Source: Streptomyces sp. Sge12
GTDB taxonomy: Bacteria; Actinomycetota; Actinomycetes; Streptomycetales; Streptomycetaceae
Direction of reading: 5' to 3'
DNA: 64,000 nucleotides
NCBI RefSeq assembly: GCF_002080455.1
Contig: NZ_CP020555.1
Span: forward strand, 4,084,001 to 4,148,000
Under the pieces are notes generated by a model, which worked only from the letters and a program-made list of their open reading frames with translations, made no database searches and was not told where the DNA came from. The translations under genes were made by a program, and so were the position numbers. Positions 8,919 through 16,927 of the stretch are shown piece after piece (position 1 is the first letter of the stretch; each line of letters starts with the position of its first letter).

Positions 8919-10379
8919 ATGACCAAGGTGCACGAGGACCGCCCCGTACTGCCCACGCAGCAGGACGAGGTCGCCGCAGCCGGGAGTGAGTTCATCGGCG
9001 GCCCCCTGGGCCGCTACGCCAGGCTCGGTGGGCACTGGCTGGGCCCGGTCCGCGTCGTGGCCCTCATCGCCATCGGCATGTTCGCGCTCGGCATGGTCCA
9101 GAAGCTGCCGTGCTACGACTGGGCGTGGTTCCGGGGAGCCGGCTCCCAGTACACCCACGCCTGCTACTCCGACATCCCGCACCTGTACGCGGTCCGCGGG
9201 TTCGCCGACAACCTGACGCCCTACTTCGACCGGCTGCCCGGTGACATGGAGTACCTGGAGTACCCGGTCCTCACCGGTCTCTTCATGGAGATCGCCTCCT
9301 GGCTGACCCCCGGCAGCGGATCCATGCAGCACCGCGAACAGATGTACTGGATGGTCAACGCGGGCATGCTGATGGCCTGCGCGGCGGTCATCGCCGTGTG
9401 CGTCGCCCGCACCCACCGCCGCCGCCCCTGGGACGCCCTGCTCTTCGCCCTCGCGCCCGCCTTCGCCCTGACGGCGACGATCAACTGGGACCTGCTGGCC
9501 ATCGCCCTGACGGCCGCCGGGATGCTCATGTGGTCCCGCGGCAGGACCCTCCTCTTCGGCATCCTCATCGGGCTCGCCACCGCCGCCAAGCTCTACCCGG
9601 TGCTGCTGCTCGGCGCGCTGTTCGTGCTCTGCTGGCGGGCCGGGAAGTGGCGCGCCTTCGGCGCCGCCGTGCTCGGCGCGGCCGGGGCCTGGCTCCTGGT
9701 GAACCTGCCGATCATGCTCTTCGCCTGGAACGGCTGGACGAAGTTCTACACCTTCAGCCAGGAGCGGCCCATCGACTTCGGCTCGGTGTGGCTGCTGATC
9801 TCCCAGCGCTCCGGCAACCCCCTGGACGGTGCCAACACGTACGCGACCGGGCTGACGCTCCTGCTGTGCGGGGCCGTCGGACTGCTCACCCTGACCGCCC
9901 CGCGCCGGCCCCGGTTCGCACAGCTGGCCTTCCTCGTCGTCGCCGTCTTCATCCTCTGCAACAAGGTCTACTCGCCGCAGTACGTGCTGTGGCTCATCCC
10001 GCTCGCCGCACTGGCCCGGCCCCGCTGGCGGGACTTCCTGATCTGGCAGGCCGGCGAGGTCGTCTACTTCCTCGGGATCTGGTTCTACCTCGCCTACACG
10101 TCCAGCGGCGACAAGCACCAGGGCCTGCCCGTGGAGGGCTACCAGCTGGCGATCGCCGCCCACCTGCTGACCACCCTGTACCTCTGCGCGGTCATCGTCC
10201 GGGACATCCTGATGCCCGAGCGGGACGTCGTACGGCGCGACGGTTCGGACGACCCCTCCGGCGGTGTCCTGGACGAGGCCGACGACGTGTTCGTGCTGTC
10301 GGACGCGGCGAGGGCGCCGCGGTACGCGACGCCCTCGGAGGAACAGCGGGTCGCCTGGGGCACGGGCTCCCAGGACTGA
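8919..10379 (+). CDS. GT87/DUF2029-type membrane glycosyltransferase
   Basis: A 486-residue polytopic membrane protein with about ten hydrophobic segments. Features fit the GT-C family that includes mycobacterial polyprenol-phosphate-dependent mannosyltransferases: a long first extracytoplasmic loop, ATINWDLLAIALTAAGMLMW, and GLATAAKLYPVLLLGALF. ATG at 8919 follows AGGA; an in-frame ATG at 8910 lies within that ribosome site. The frame is open further upstream only as an out-of-phase shadow of the previous gene. Acceptor unknown; a cell-wall or lipoglycan role is inferred from the neighbouring envelope genes. Confidence 0.8.
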   Translation: MTKVHEDRPVLPTQQDEVAAAGSEFIGGPLGRYARLGGHWLGPVRVVALIAIGMFALGMVQKLPCYDWAWFRGAGSQYTHACYSDIPHLYAVRGFADNLTPYFDRLPGDMEYLEYPVLTGLFMEIASWLTPGSGSMQHREQMYWMVNAGMLMACAAVIAVCVARTHRRRPWDALLFALAPAFALTATINWDLLAIALTAAGMLMWSRGRTLLFGILIGLATAAKLYPVLLLGALFVLCWRAGKWRAFGAAVLGAAGAWLLVNLPIMLFAWNGWTKFYTFSQERPIDFGSVWLLISQRSGNPLDGANTYATGLTLLLCGAVGLLTLTAPRRPRFAQLAFLVVAVFILCNKVYSPQYVLWLIPLAALARPRWRDFLIWQAGEVVYFLGIWFYLAYTSSGDKHQGLPVEGYQLAIAAHLLTTLYLCAVIVRDILMPERDVVRRDGSDDPSGGVLDEADDVFVLSDAARAPRYATPSEEQRVAWGTGSQD

Positions 10380-10389
10380 CCGGTCGGAC

Positions 10390-11421
10390 TCAGGCGTCGA
10401 GCACCCGGTCGAACTGCGTGGTGGTGTGGCGCAGGTGGGCCACCAGCTCGTCGCCGACCTTCGGCTCGGTCGCGTCCGACGGCACGAACAGGATCGACAC
10501 CTGCATGTGCGGCGGCTCCGCGAACCAGCGCTGCTTGCCCGCCCACACGAAGGGCGAAAGGTTCCGGTTGACCGTGGCCAGACCCGCCCGGGCGACGCCC
10601 TTGGCGCGCGGCATCACACCGTGGAGCGCCTTGGGGGCCTCCAGTCCCACGCCGTGCGAGGTACCGCCGGCGACCACGACCAGCCAGCCGTCGGAGGCGG
10701 CCTTCTGCTGGCGGTATCCGAACCGGTCGCCCTTGGCCACGCGCGTCACGTCGAGGACCGCGCCGCGGTACTCGGTCGCCTCGTGGTCGCCCAGCCACAG
10801 CCGGGTGCCGATGCGCGCCCGGAAGCGGGTCTGCGGGAACTGCTGCTGCAGCCGCGCGAGTTCCTCGGCCCGCAGGTGGCTGACGAACATGGTGTGCAGC
10901 GGCAGCCGGGCCGCGCGCAGCCGGTCCATCCAGCCGATGACCTCCTCGACGGCGTCCGAGCCGTCCGGCCGGTCCAGCGGCAGGTGCAGGGCGAAGCCCT
11001 CCAGGCGGACGTCCTCGATCGCCGCGTGCAGCTGGCCGAGGTCCTGCTCGGAGATTCCGTGGCGGCGCATCGAGCTCATGCACTCGATGACCACCCGGGC
11101 CCCCACCAGACCCCGGACCCCGTCCAGCGAGGCCACCGAGCGGATGACCCGGTCGGGCAGCGGCACCGGGTCCTCGCCCCGGCGGAACGGGGTGAGGACG
11201 AGCAGGTCGCCGCCGAACCAGTCCTTGATGCTGGCGGCCTCGTACGTCGTTCCCACGGCCAGGATGTCGGCGCCCATGCGGGTCGCCTCCTCGCAGAGCC
11301 GCTCGTGGCCGAAGCCGTAGCCGTTGCCCTTGCAGACCGGGATCAGTCCGGGGAATCGGTCCTGGATCTGCTTCTGGTGCGCACGCCAGCGCGCGGTGTC
11401 GACGTAGAGCGTGAGCGCCAT
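10390..11421 (-). CDS. Alanine-racemase-like PLP protein
   Basis: A 343-residue fold-type III PLP protein. The N-terminus carries the Schiff-base lysine (Lys31) in PVCKGNGYGFG, as in alanine racemases, and the barrel continues with ADILAVGTTYEA and LPLHTMFVSHL. It diverges from canonical Alr in the C-terminal half, so racemase activity is likely but the amino acid is uncertain. An AGGAGAGG ribosome site precedes the ATG. It lies 79 bp downstream of the femX-like gene on the same strand, which suggests supply or modification of wall-peptide amino acids. Confidence 0.75.
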   Translation of the reverse strand: MALTLYVDTARWRAHQKQIQDRFPGLIPVCKGNGYGFGHERLCEEATRMGADILAVGTTYEAASIKDWFGGDLLVLTPFRRGEDPVPLPDRVIRSVASLDGVRGLVGARVVIECMSSMRRHGISEQDLGQLHAAIEDVRLEGFALHLPLDRPDGSDAVEEVIGWMDRLRAARLPLHTMFVSHLRAEELARLQQQFPQTRFRARIGTRLWLGDHEATEYRGAVLDVTRVAKGDRFGYRQQKAASDGWLVVVAGGTSHGVGLEAPKALHGVMPRAKGVARAGLATVNRNLSPFVWAGKQRWFAEPPHMQVSILFVPSDATEPKVGDELVAHLRHTTTQFDRVLDA

Positions 11422-11500
11422 GCCCGTCCGGAACCTCTCCTGAGAAGCTGCGTGGTGCAGCGGTGCTGTCTGTCTGTGTGTGGGGCGGGGTGCTGCCGGG

Positions 11501-12619
11501 TCAGCGGCGCGACATGTAGATGTCCAGGGCCTTGTGCAGCACCTTGTTGAGCGGGAAGTCCCACTCGCCGACGTACTCCACGGCCTCGCCGCCCGTGCCG
11601 ACCTTGAACTGGATCAGACCGAACAAGTGGTCGTTCTCGTCCAGCGTGTCAGAGATGCCGCGCAGGTCGTAGACGCTTGCGCCGAGGGCGTACGAGTCGC
11701 GCAGCATGCGCCACTGCATCGCGTTCGAGGGGCGGACCTCGCGCTTGTGGTTGGCCGAGGCGCCGTACGAGTACCAGACGTGCTGGCCGACGGTGAGCAT
11801 CGTGGCGGCGGCCAGCGGCTCTCCCTCGTGCGTGGCGATGTAGAGGCGCATCCGGTTGGGGTCCTCGGAGTTGAGGGCCGTCCACTGGCGCTGGAAGTAG
11901 CTGAGCGGACGCGGGCGGAACTTGTCGCGCTCGGCCGTGATCTCGTACAGGTGCTGCCAGGTCGGCAGGTCGTCGTAGCCGCCCTGGACGACCTCGACGC
12001 CGGCCTTCTCGGCCTTCTTGATGTTGCGTCGCCACAGCTGGTTGAAGCCCTTGAGGACATCGTCCAGCGAGCGGTTGGCCAGCGGTACCTGGAAGACGTA
12101 GCGGGGCTGGACGTCACCGAAGCCGGCGCCGCCGTCCTCGGCCTGCTGCCAGCCCATGCGGCGCAGCTTGTCCGACACCTCGAAGGCGCGCGGCTCGATG
12201 ACCGAGGCCTCCACGTCGCGCAGGCGCTTCACGTTCGGGTCCTGGATACCGGCCTTGATGGCGGTCGAGTTCCAGCGTCGGATGACGACGGGCGGGCCCA
12301 TCTTCACGGTGAAGGCGCCCTGCTGCTTGAGGTGGGCCAGCATCGGCTGGAGCCACTCCTCCAGGTTCGGGGCGTACCAGTTGATGACCGGGCCCTCGGG
12401 CAGGTAGGCGAGATACCGCTTCACCTTGGGCAGCTGCCGGTACAGCACGAGGGCTGCTCCGACGAGTTCGTCGGACTCGTTGAACCATCCGAGGTTCTCG
12501 GAACGCCACTCGTTCTTCACGTCGGCCCACGCCGGGACCTGGCAGTGGCTCGCCGAGGGCAGGCTCTGGAGGTAACCCAGATGCTGCTCTCGGCTGATGG
12601 TCCTCAGGGACAGGCTCAT
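11501..12619 (-). CDS. femX: FemX/FemAB-type peptidyltransferase
   Basis: A 372-residue aminoacyltransferase of the FemABX family, which uses aminoacyl-tRNA to add the bridge amino acid to lipid II precursors (glycine in Streptomyces) in the cytoplasm. Double GNAT-like fold features are visible: VPAWADVKNEWRSENLGWF near the N-terminus, KMGPPVVIRRW, WRRNIKKAEKAGVEV, and YSYGASANHKREVRPSNAMQW toward the C-terminus. It is the upstream partner of the alanine-racemase-like gene. The femX name rests on family resemblance and its syntenic place before rpsF. Confidence 0.85.
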   Translation of the reverse strand: MSLSLRTISREQHLGYLQSLPSASHCQVPAWADVKNEWRSENLGWFNESDELVGAALVLYRQLPKVKRYLAYLPEGPVINWYAPNLEEWLQPMLAHLKQQGAFTVKMGPPVVIRRWNSTAIKAGIQDPNVKRLRDVEASVIEPRAFEVSDKLRRMGWQQAEDGGAGFGDVQPRYVFQVPLANRSLDDVLKGFNQLWRRNIKKAEKAGVEVVQGGYDDLPTWQHLYEITAERDKFRPRPLSYFQRQWTALNSEDPNRMRLYIATHEGEPLAAATMLTVGQHVWYSYGASANHKREVRPSNAMQWRMLRDSYALGASVYDLRGISDTLDENDHLFGLIQFKVGTGGEAVEYVGEWDFPLNKVLHKALDIYMSRR

Positions 12620-12761
12620 GCGGGGCGTCTCCTCCGGCGGCTTCGCTGGCTATGGCGCGAAGCCTACTGCGACAAGGGCGCCACCCTTCTGGGGGACGGG
12701 CCGTGGGCCCGGGCCGGTGTACGGCCGGCGCCCTGTCGCGGAGGTGTCCCGCTCGGCCCGG

Positions 12762-13064
12762 TCAGCCCCCGAAGAGCCCGCCGTGGAACATGCCGAGGTA
12801 GAAGCCGATGGCAGACGCGCCAAGGCCGATGATCAGCGCGAAGCGCTCGCGTGTCGTGACGGAGACGAACTGTCCGTACGCACCCGTCAGGATTCCGATC
12901 AGCCCGGCCCACGAGCTGATCAGGTGCAGGTTGTGGAAGAAGGCCGTGACGAACGCCACGGCGCCGAGGGTCAGAGTGACCGCCATCAGGGTGTCCTGCA
13001 GCGGGTGGGGCTTGCCGTCGGTGGAGAGCAGGGAGATCTGAGGGGGCCGCATTGCCTGTGCCAT
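12762..13064 (-). CDS. Small hypothetical membrane protein
   Basis: A 100-residue protein starting MAQAMRPPQISLLSTDG, with about three hydrophobic segments between residues 22 and 95, including TLGAVAFVTAFFHN and FALIIGLGASAIGFYLG. AGGAGGTG precedes ATG 13064; the longer open frame upstream has no ribosome site and runs into the rpsF leader. It is divergent from rpsF. Function unknown. Confidence 0.75.
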   Translation of the reverse strand: MAQAMRPPQISLLSTDGKPHPLQDTLMAVTLTLGAVAFVTAFFHNLHLISSWAGLIGILTGAYGQFVSVTTRERFALIIGLGASAIGFYLGMFHGGLFGG

Positions 13065-13181
13065 CGGAAGGGCACCTCCTGGCTGAAGCTGGCGGTGCTG
13101 CGGGCTGCCTCCGGCAAGGGGCCGAGGGCATAGCACCGAGCACACCCGATGGATACAGATTGTGGCCCTCTCCCGGCGGAT

Positions 13182-13211
13182 TTCAACCGGAAGGACGCGA
13201 GCAGGTAGTCT
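13182..13211 (+). promoter_or_regulatory. Candidate rpsF operon promoter
   Basis: A -10-like TAGTCT at 13206-13211 with a weak TTCAAC 18 bp upstream, about 105 bp before rpsF. It would drive rpsF-ssb-rpsR-rplI from an ordinary HrdB-type promoter. Seen by eye only. Confidence 0.4.
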
Positions 13212-13315
13212 GTACAGCTGCGCGGTGTCTGCTCTGCGGACGCCGTGCTTACGCATCACGACCCTCCTGCCACGGAACGACCGTGGCCGCTGAGTCCAAA
13301 GGAGGTGGGTTCCAC

Positions 13316-13606
13316 ATGCGTCACTACGAAGTGATGGTCATCCTCGACCCCGATCTCGAGGAGCGCGCTGTCTCCCCGCTGATCGAGAACTTCCTTTCTG
13401 TCGTCCGTGAGGGCAACGGAAAGGTCGAGAAGGTCGACACCTGGGGCCGTCGTCGTCTCGCTTACGAGATCAAGAAGAAGCCCGAGGGCATCTACTCGGT
13501 CATCGACCTTCAGGCCGAGCCTGCGGTCGTCAAGGAGCTTGACCGACAGATGAACCTGAACGAGTCGGTTCTCCGGACCAAGGTCCTTCGCCCCGAGACC
13601 CACTGA
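13316..13606 (+). CDS. rpsF: 30S ribosomal protein S6
   Basis: A 96-residue protein with the S6 N-terminus MRHYEVMVILDPDLEER and WGRRRLAYEIKKKPEG. S6 pairs with S18 on the platform of the 30S subunit. AAAGGAGG precedes ATG 13316; an in-frame extension back to 13052 is not used. First gene of the operon with ssb, rpsR and rplI. Confidence 0.97.
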   Translation: MRHYEVMVILDPDLEERAVSPLIENFLSVVREGNGKVEKVDTWGRRRLAYEIKKKPEGIYSVIDLQAEPAVVKELDRQMNLNESVLRTKVLRPETH

Positions 13607-13678
13607 ACTTCGGTTCAGCGGTAATCGGGATCGAGTAGCACAGCAGCCCAGCAGCAATCCCCGCCGAGAGGTTCATCC

Positions 13679-14275
13679 ATGGCAGGCGAGACCGTCATCA
13701 CGGTCGTCGGCAATCTCGTCGACGACCCCGAGCTGCGCTTCACCCCCTCGGGTGCGGCGGTCGCGAAGTTCCGTGTCGCGTCCACCCCCCGCACCTTCGA
13801 CCGTCAGACCAATGAGTGGAAGGACGGCGAGAGCCTGTTCCTGACCTGCTCGGTGTGGCGGCAGGCGGCGGAGAACGTCGCCGAGTCCCTCCAGCGAGGC
13901 ATGCGCGTCATCGTGCAGGGCCGGCTGAGGCAGCGGTCGTACGAGGACCGTGAGGGTGTCAAGCGCACGGTCTACGAGCTGGACGTCGAGGAAGTCGGCC
14001 CCAGCCTGAAGAACGCCACGGCCAAGGTCACCAAGACCACCGGTCGCGGTGGCCAGGGTGGATACGGCGGCGGCGGTCAGCAGCAGGGCGGCGGCGGTGG
14101 CAACTGGGGCGGAGCCCCCGGTGGCCAGCCGCAGCAGGGCGGCGGAGCTCCCTCCGACGACCCGTGGGCGTCCAGCGCGCCGGCCGGTGGCCAGCAGCAG
14201 GGCGGCGGCGGGGGCGGTTGGGGCGGAAGCTCCGGCGGCTCCGGCGGTGGCTACTCGGACGAGCCGCCCTTCTAG
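13679..14275 (+). CDS. ssb: Single-stranded DNA-binding protein
   Basis: A 198-residue SSB. The OB fold (1-110) begins MAGETVITVVGNLVDDPE and holds RVIVQGRLRQRSYEDREG. A long Gly/Gln-rich linker with repeated GGQQQGGGGG blocks follows, then the acidic tip SDEPPF that recruits replication and repair partners. It is placed between rpsF and rpsR as in other actinobacteria and is the main replicative SSB, judged by context. Confidence 0.97.
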   Translation: MAGETVITVVGNLVDDPELRFTPSGAAVAKFRVASTPRTFDRQTNEWKDGESLFLTCSVWRQAAENVAESLQRGMRVIVQGRLRQRSYEDREGVKRTVYELDVEEVGPSLKNATAKVTKTTGRGGQGGYGGGGQQQGGGGGNWGGAPGGQPQQGGGAPSDDPWASSAPAGGQQQGGGGGGWGGSSGGSGGGYSDEPPF

Positions 14276-14318
14276 GGCAGCTCGCATCCCCACTTCTTGA
14301 TCACACAGGAGAGACACA

Positions 14319-14555
14319 ATGGCGAAGCCGCCTGTGCGCAAGCCTAAGAAGAAGGTCTGCGCATTCTGCAAGGACAAGACCGCGTACGTGGACTACAAGG
14401 ACACGAACATGCTGCGGAAGTTCATTTCCGACCGCGGCAAGATCCGTGCCCGCCGCGTTACCGGCAACTGCACGCAGCACCAGCGTGACGTCGCCACGGC
14501 CGTCAAGAACAGCCGTGAGATGGCACTGCTGCCCTACACGTCCACCGCGCGATAA
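14319..14555 (+). CDS. rpsR: 30S ribosomal protein S18
   Basis: A 78-residue S18 that binds S6 in the 30S platform. It keeps the cysteines VCAFC near the N-terminus and a further Cys-His in GNCTQHQ, so it is the zinc-binding (C+) form. A GGAGAG ribosome site precedes the ATG. If a second, Cys-free S18 gene exists it lies outside this window. Confidence 0.96.
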   Translation: MAKPPVRKPKKKVCAFCKDKTAYVDYKDTNMLRKFISDRGKIRARRVTGNCTQHQRDVATAVKNSREMALLPYTSTAR

Positions 14556-14573
14556 GGAAAGGGTGACCGACTA

Positions 14574-15020
14574 ATGAAGATCATCCTGACCCACGAGGTT
14601 TCTGGCCTCGGTGCCGCCGGCGATGTCGTCGACGTCAAGGACGGTTACGCTCGCAACTACCTGGTCCCGCGTGGTTTCGCGATCCGCTGGACCAAGGGTG
14701 GCGAGAAGGACGTGGCGCAGATCCGCCGCGCCCGCAAGATCCACGAGATCGCGACCATCGAGCAGGCCAACGAGGTCAAGGCCAAGCTCGAGGGTGTGAA
14801 GGTCCGTCTGGCCACCCGCGCGGGTGACGCCGGTCGTCTCTTCGGTTCCGTGACCCCGGCCGACATCGCCACGGCGATCGAGTCCTCGGGCGGCCCGAAG
14901 GTCGACAAGCGCCGCGTCGAGCTCGGCTCCCCGATCAAGACCCTCGGTTCGTACCAGGTCTCCGTGCGTCTGCACGCCGACGTGGCCGCGAACGTGGGCA
15001 TCGAGGTCGTCGCCGCCTAA
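14574..15020 (+). CDS. rplI: 50S ribosomal protein L9
   Basis: A 148-residue L9 with the N-terminal rRNA-binding motif MKIILTHEVSGLGAAGDVV and the GYARNYLVPRGFA signature, a long connecting helix, and a C-terminal globular domain. Last gene of the rpsF operon, followed by a strong terminator. Confidence 0.97.
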   Translation: MKIILTHEVSGLGAAGDVVDVKDGYARNYLVPRGFAIRWTKGGEKDVAQIRRARKIHEIATIEQANEVKAKLEGVKVRLATRAGDAGRLFGSVTPADIATAIESSGGPKVDKRRVELGSPIKTLGSYQVSVRLHADVAANVGIEVVAA

Positions 15021-15031
15021 GGGCTGCGCTC

Positions 15032-15064
15032 GAAGGGCCGCACCCCCACGGGGTGCGGCCCTTC
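15032..15064 (+). terminator. Terminator of the rpsF-rplI operon
   Basis: Perfect 15-bp stem (15032-15046 with 15050-15064), a 3-base loop, then a T-rich GTCGTTGTC. It ends the ribosomal operon 12 bp after rplI. Confidence 0.9.
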
Positions 15065-15079
15065 GTCGTTGTCGGCGGT

Positions 15080-15093
15080 GTTTCACGTGAAAC
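15080..15093. other. parS site
   Basis: Perfect GTTTCACGTGAAAC between the convergent rplI and MATE genes, just past the rplI terminator. Confidence 0.95.
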
Positions 15094-15114
15094 ATCCGGG
15101 CGCCGGTCCGCGGT

Positions 15115-15128
15115 GTTTCACGTGAAAC
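15115..15128. other. parS site
   Basis: Second perfect GTTTCACGTGAAAC of this pair, 35 bp from the first. Confidence 0.95.
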
Positions 15129-15155
15129 ACGACCGGGACGGCGGGACGGCAGCGC

Positions 15156-16493
15156 TCAGCGGGTGGCTCCTGCGATCAGCCATCGACCTGAGCCGGCGCG
15201 CAGCCGGAGGGTGACCAACCGGACCACCATCATCAGCGTCATGGCCCACCAGAGCGCCGTCAGCCCGCCTCCGAGGGCCGGTACGAGCAGTGCCGCCGGG
15301 GCGAATGCGGCGAGCGTCAGGAGCATCGCCCGGGCCAGGTAGCGACCGTCCCCCGCGCCCATCAGGACCCCGTCGAGCACGAACACGATGCCGGAGACGG
15401 GCTGGGACAGGGCGACGACCAGCAGAGCGGGCAGCAACGCCGCCTCGACCGCCGGATCACTGGTGAACAGCGGTATGAACACCGGGCGGGCCAGGACGAC
15501 CAGGAGCCCGAGCACGACGCCCGTGGCGATTCCCCACTGCACCATGCGGCGGCAGACCGCCTTGGCGCCCTCGGTGTCCCCCGCTCCCAGGTAGCGGCCG
15601 ATGATCGCCTGTCCGGCGATCGCGATGGCGTCCAGCGCGAAGGCGAGCAGGCTCCACAGCGAGAGCAGTATCTGATGGGCGGCGATATCTGCGTCGCCGA
15701 GGCGGGCGGCCACAGCCGTCGCGATCATCAGGATGGCGCGCAGGGACAGGGTGCGCACCAGCAGGGGCGCGCCGGCCTGGGCGCAGGCCCGGATCCCCGC
15801 GGCGTCGGGACGCAGCGAGGCGCCGTGCCGCAGGGCTCCGCGAACGACGACGAACAGGTAGGCGGCGGCCATGGCGCACTGGGCGATGACCGTGCCCCAT
15901 GCGGAGCCGGCGATCCCGAGGCCCGCACCGTAGACGAGGGCGACGTTCAGGCCCGCGTTGAGGGCGAAGCCGCCGATGGCGACGTAGAGCGGTGTACGGG
16001 TGTCCTGGAGGCCGCGGATGACGCCCGTGGCGGCCAGGACCATGAGCATGGGCGGGATGCCGAGGGCCGAGATCCGCAGATAGGTGAGCGCGTACGGGGT
16101 GACGGCGTCGGACGCCCCGAAGAGCGATATCAGCGAGGGCGCCGCCGGCAGCACCACGGCGACGACCGCCGTGCCCAGCAGGAGGGCGAGCCATATGCCG
16201 TCGATCCCCTGCCGGATGGCAGCCTGGAGGTCACCGGCGCCGACGCGGCGGGAGACGGCCGCGGTGGTGGCGTAGGCGAGGAAGACGAAGACGCTCACCG
16301 CGGTGGTGAGCACCGCGGCGGCGATGCCGAGGCCGGCCAGCTGGGGGGTGCCGAGGTGCCCCACGATGGCGCTGTCGGCCATGACGAAGAGGGGCTCGGC
16401 GACGAGGGCACCGAAGGCGGGGACGGCGAGCGCGAATATCTCTCGGTCGTGCCGTCGGGGCCCCGCCTCAGGTGCTGCGAGGGCCTGTGTCAT
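15156..16493 (-). CDS. MATE family (DinF-like) efflux transporter
   Basis: A 445-residue membrane protein with about twelve helices. The N-terminal half has DREIFALAVPAFGALVAEPL and FVMADSAIVGHLGT, the hallmark of DinF-type MATE exporters; the repeat in the second half has LDAIAIAGQAIIGRYLGAGD. It exports cationic or toxic compounds in exchange for H+ or Na+; the substrate here is unknown. GAGGG precedes the ATG. It is divergent from dnaB. Confidence 0.9.
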   Translation of the reverse strand: MTQALAAPEAGPRRHDREIFALAVPAFGALVAEPLFVMADSAIVGHLGTPQLAGLGIAAAVLTTAVSVFVFLAYATTAAVSRRVGAGDLQAAIRQGIDGIWLALLLGTAVVAVVLPAAPSLISLFGASDAVTPYALTYLRISALGIPPMLMVLAATGVIRGLQDTRTPLYVAIGGFALNAGLNVALVYGAGLGIAGSAWGTVIAQCAMAAAYLFVVVRGALRHGASLRPDAAGIRACAQAGAPLLVRTLSLRAILMIATAVAARLGDADIAAHQILLSLWSLLAFALDAIAIAGQAIIGRYLGAGDTEGAKAVCRRMVQWGIATGVVLGLLVVLARPVFIPLFTSDPAVEAALLPALLVVALSQPVSGIVFVLDGVLMGAGDGRYLARAMLLTLAAFAPAALLVPALGGGLTALWWAMTLMMVVRLVTLRLRAGSGRWLIAGATR

Positions 16494-16681
16494 GCCCTCA
16501 ATCTAATCTTCCACAGGTAATGGACGCAACCCTCTTGGGATCCTTACGTGTCCGCTGATCGGGACGTTCTGCGCACCTCGTTGGAGGCGATCTCGAGACA
16601 GTGGCCAAAAATTTTCCCCACTCCCGCCTCGGGAGAAGGAAATTGCAGGTCAGATAGGGTGTGGGGATGCCGCGGGTGATT

Positions 16682-16781
16682 TTGTCCACAGCGTCGTCCC
16701 CCGGTCCGTGCACAGCTTCCGGCGACTTACCCACAGCATTGGCGCCGTCATCCACATGTCATCCACACACCCTGTGGATAA
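16682..16781. promoter_or_regulatory. DnaA-box cluster upstream of dnaB
   Basis: Perfect Streptomyces box TTGTCCACA at 16682-16690; TTACCCACA at 16727-16735; TCATCCACA at 16748-16756 and again at 16759-16767; and TGTGGATAA (the complement of TTATCCACA) at 16773-16781. The last box ends 5 bp before the dnaB -35 element. Binding by DnaA is inferred from the consensus. Confidence 0.75.
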
Positions 16782-16786
16782 CAAGA

Positions 16787-16815
16787 TTGGCTGACGCCGC
16801 TCCCGGGCCTACCGT
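16787..16815 (+). promoter_or_regulatory. dnaB promoter
   Basis: TTGGCT at 16787-16792 and TACCGT at 16810-16815, with a 17-bp spacer: a good HrdB-type match about 110 bp upstream of dnaB. Confidence 0.6.
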
Positions 16816-16927
16816 GGTTCGTTGCCCGACCCGCCGACGGCGGATTCGGGTGCCCCAAATGTCAGAGCCGTGTCGTAGAAAGAGTGACACGGCGAGGTCC
16901 GCGTTGCGGACGGGAGGAGGCGGCCCG

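Larger units (their letters stand above)
16494..16927. promoter_or_regulatory. MATE-dnaB intergenic control region
   Basis: 434 bp without a convincing gene. It holds a likely MATE promoter (TAGATT on the minus strand near 16500), five DnaA-box-like 9-mers at 16682-16781, the dnaB promoter at 16787-16815, and a GGGAGGAGG ribosome site at 16912-16920. It is locally less GC-rich than its surroundings. Confidence 0.7.
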
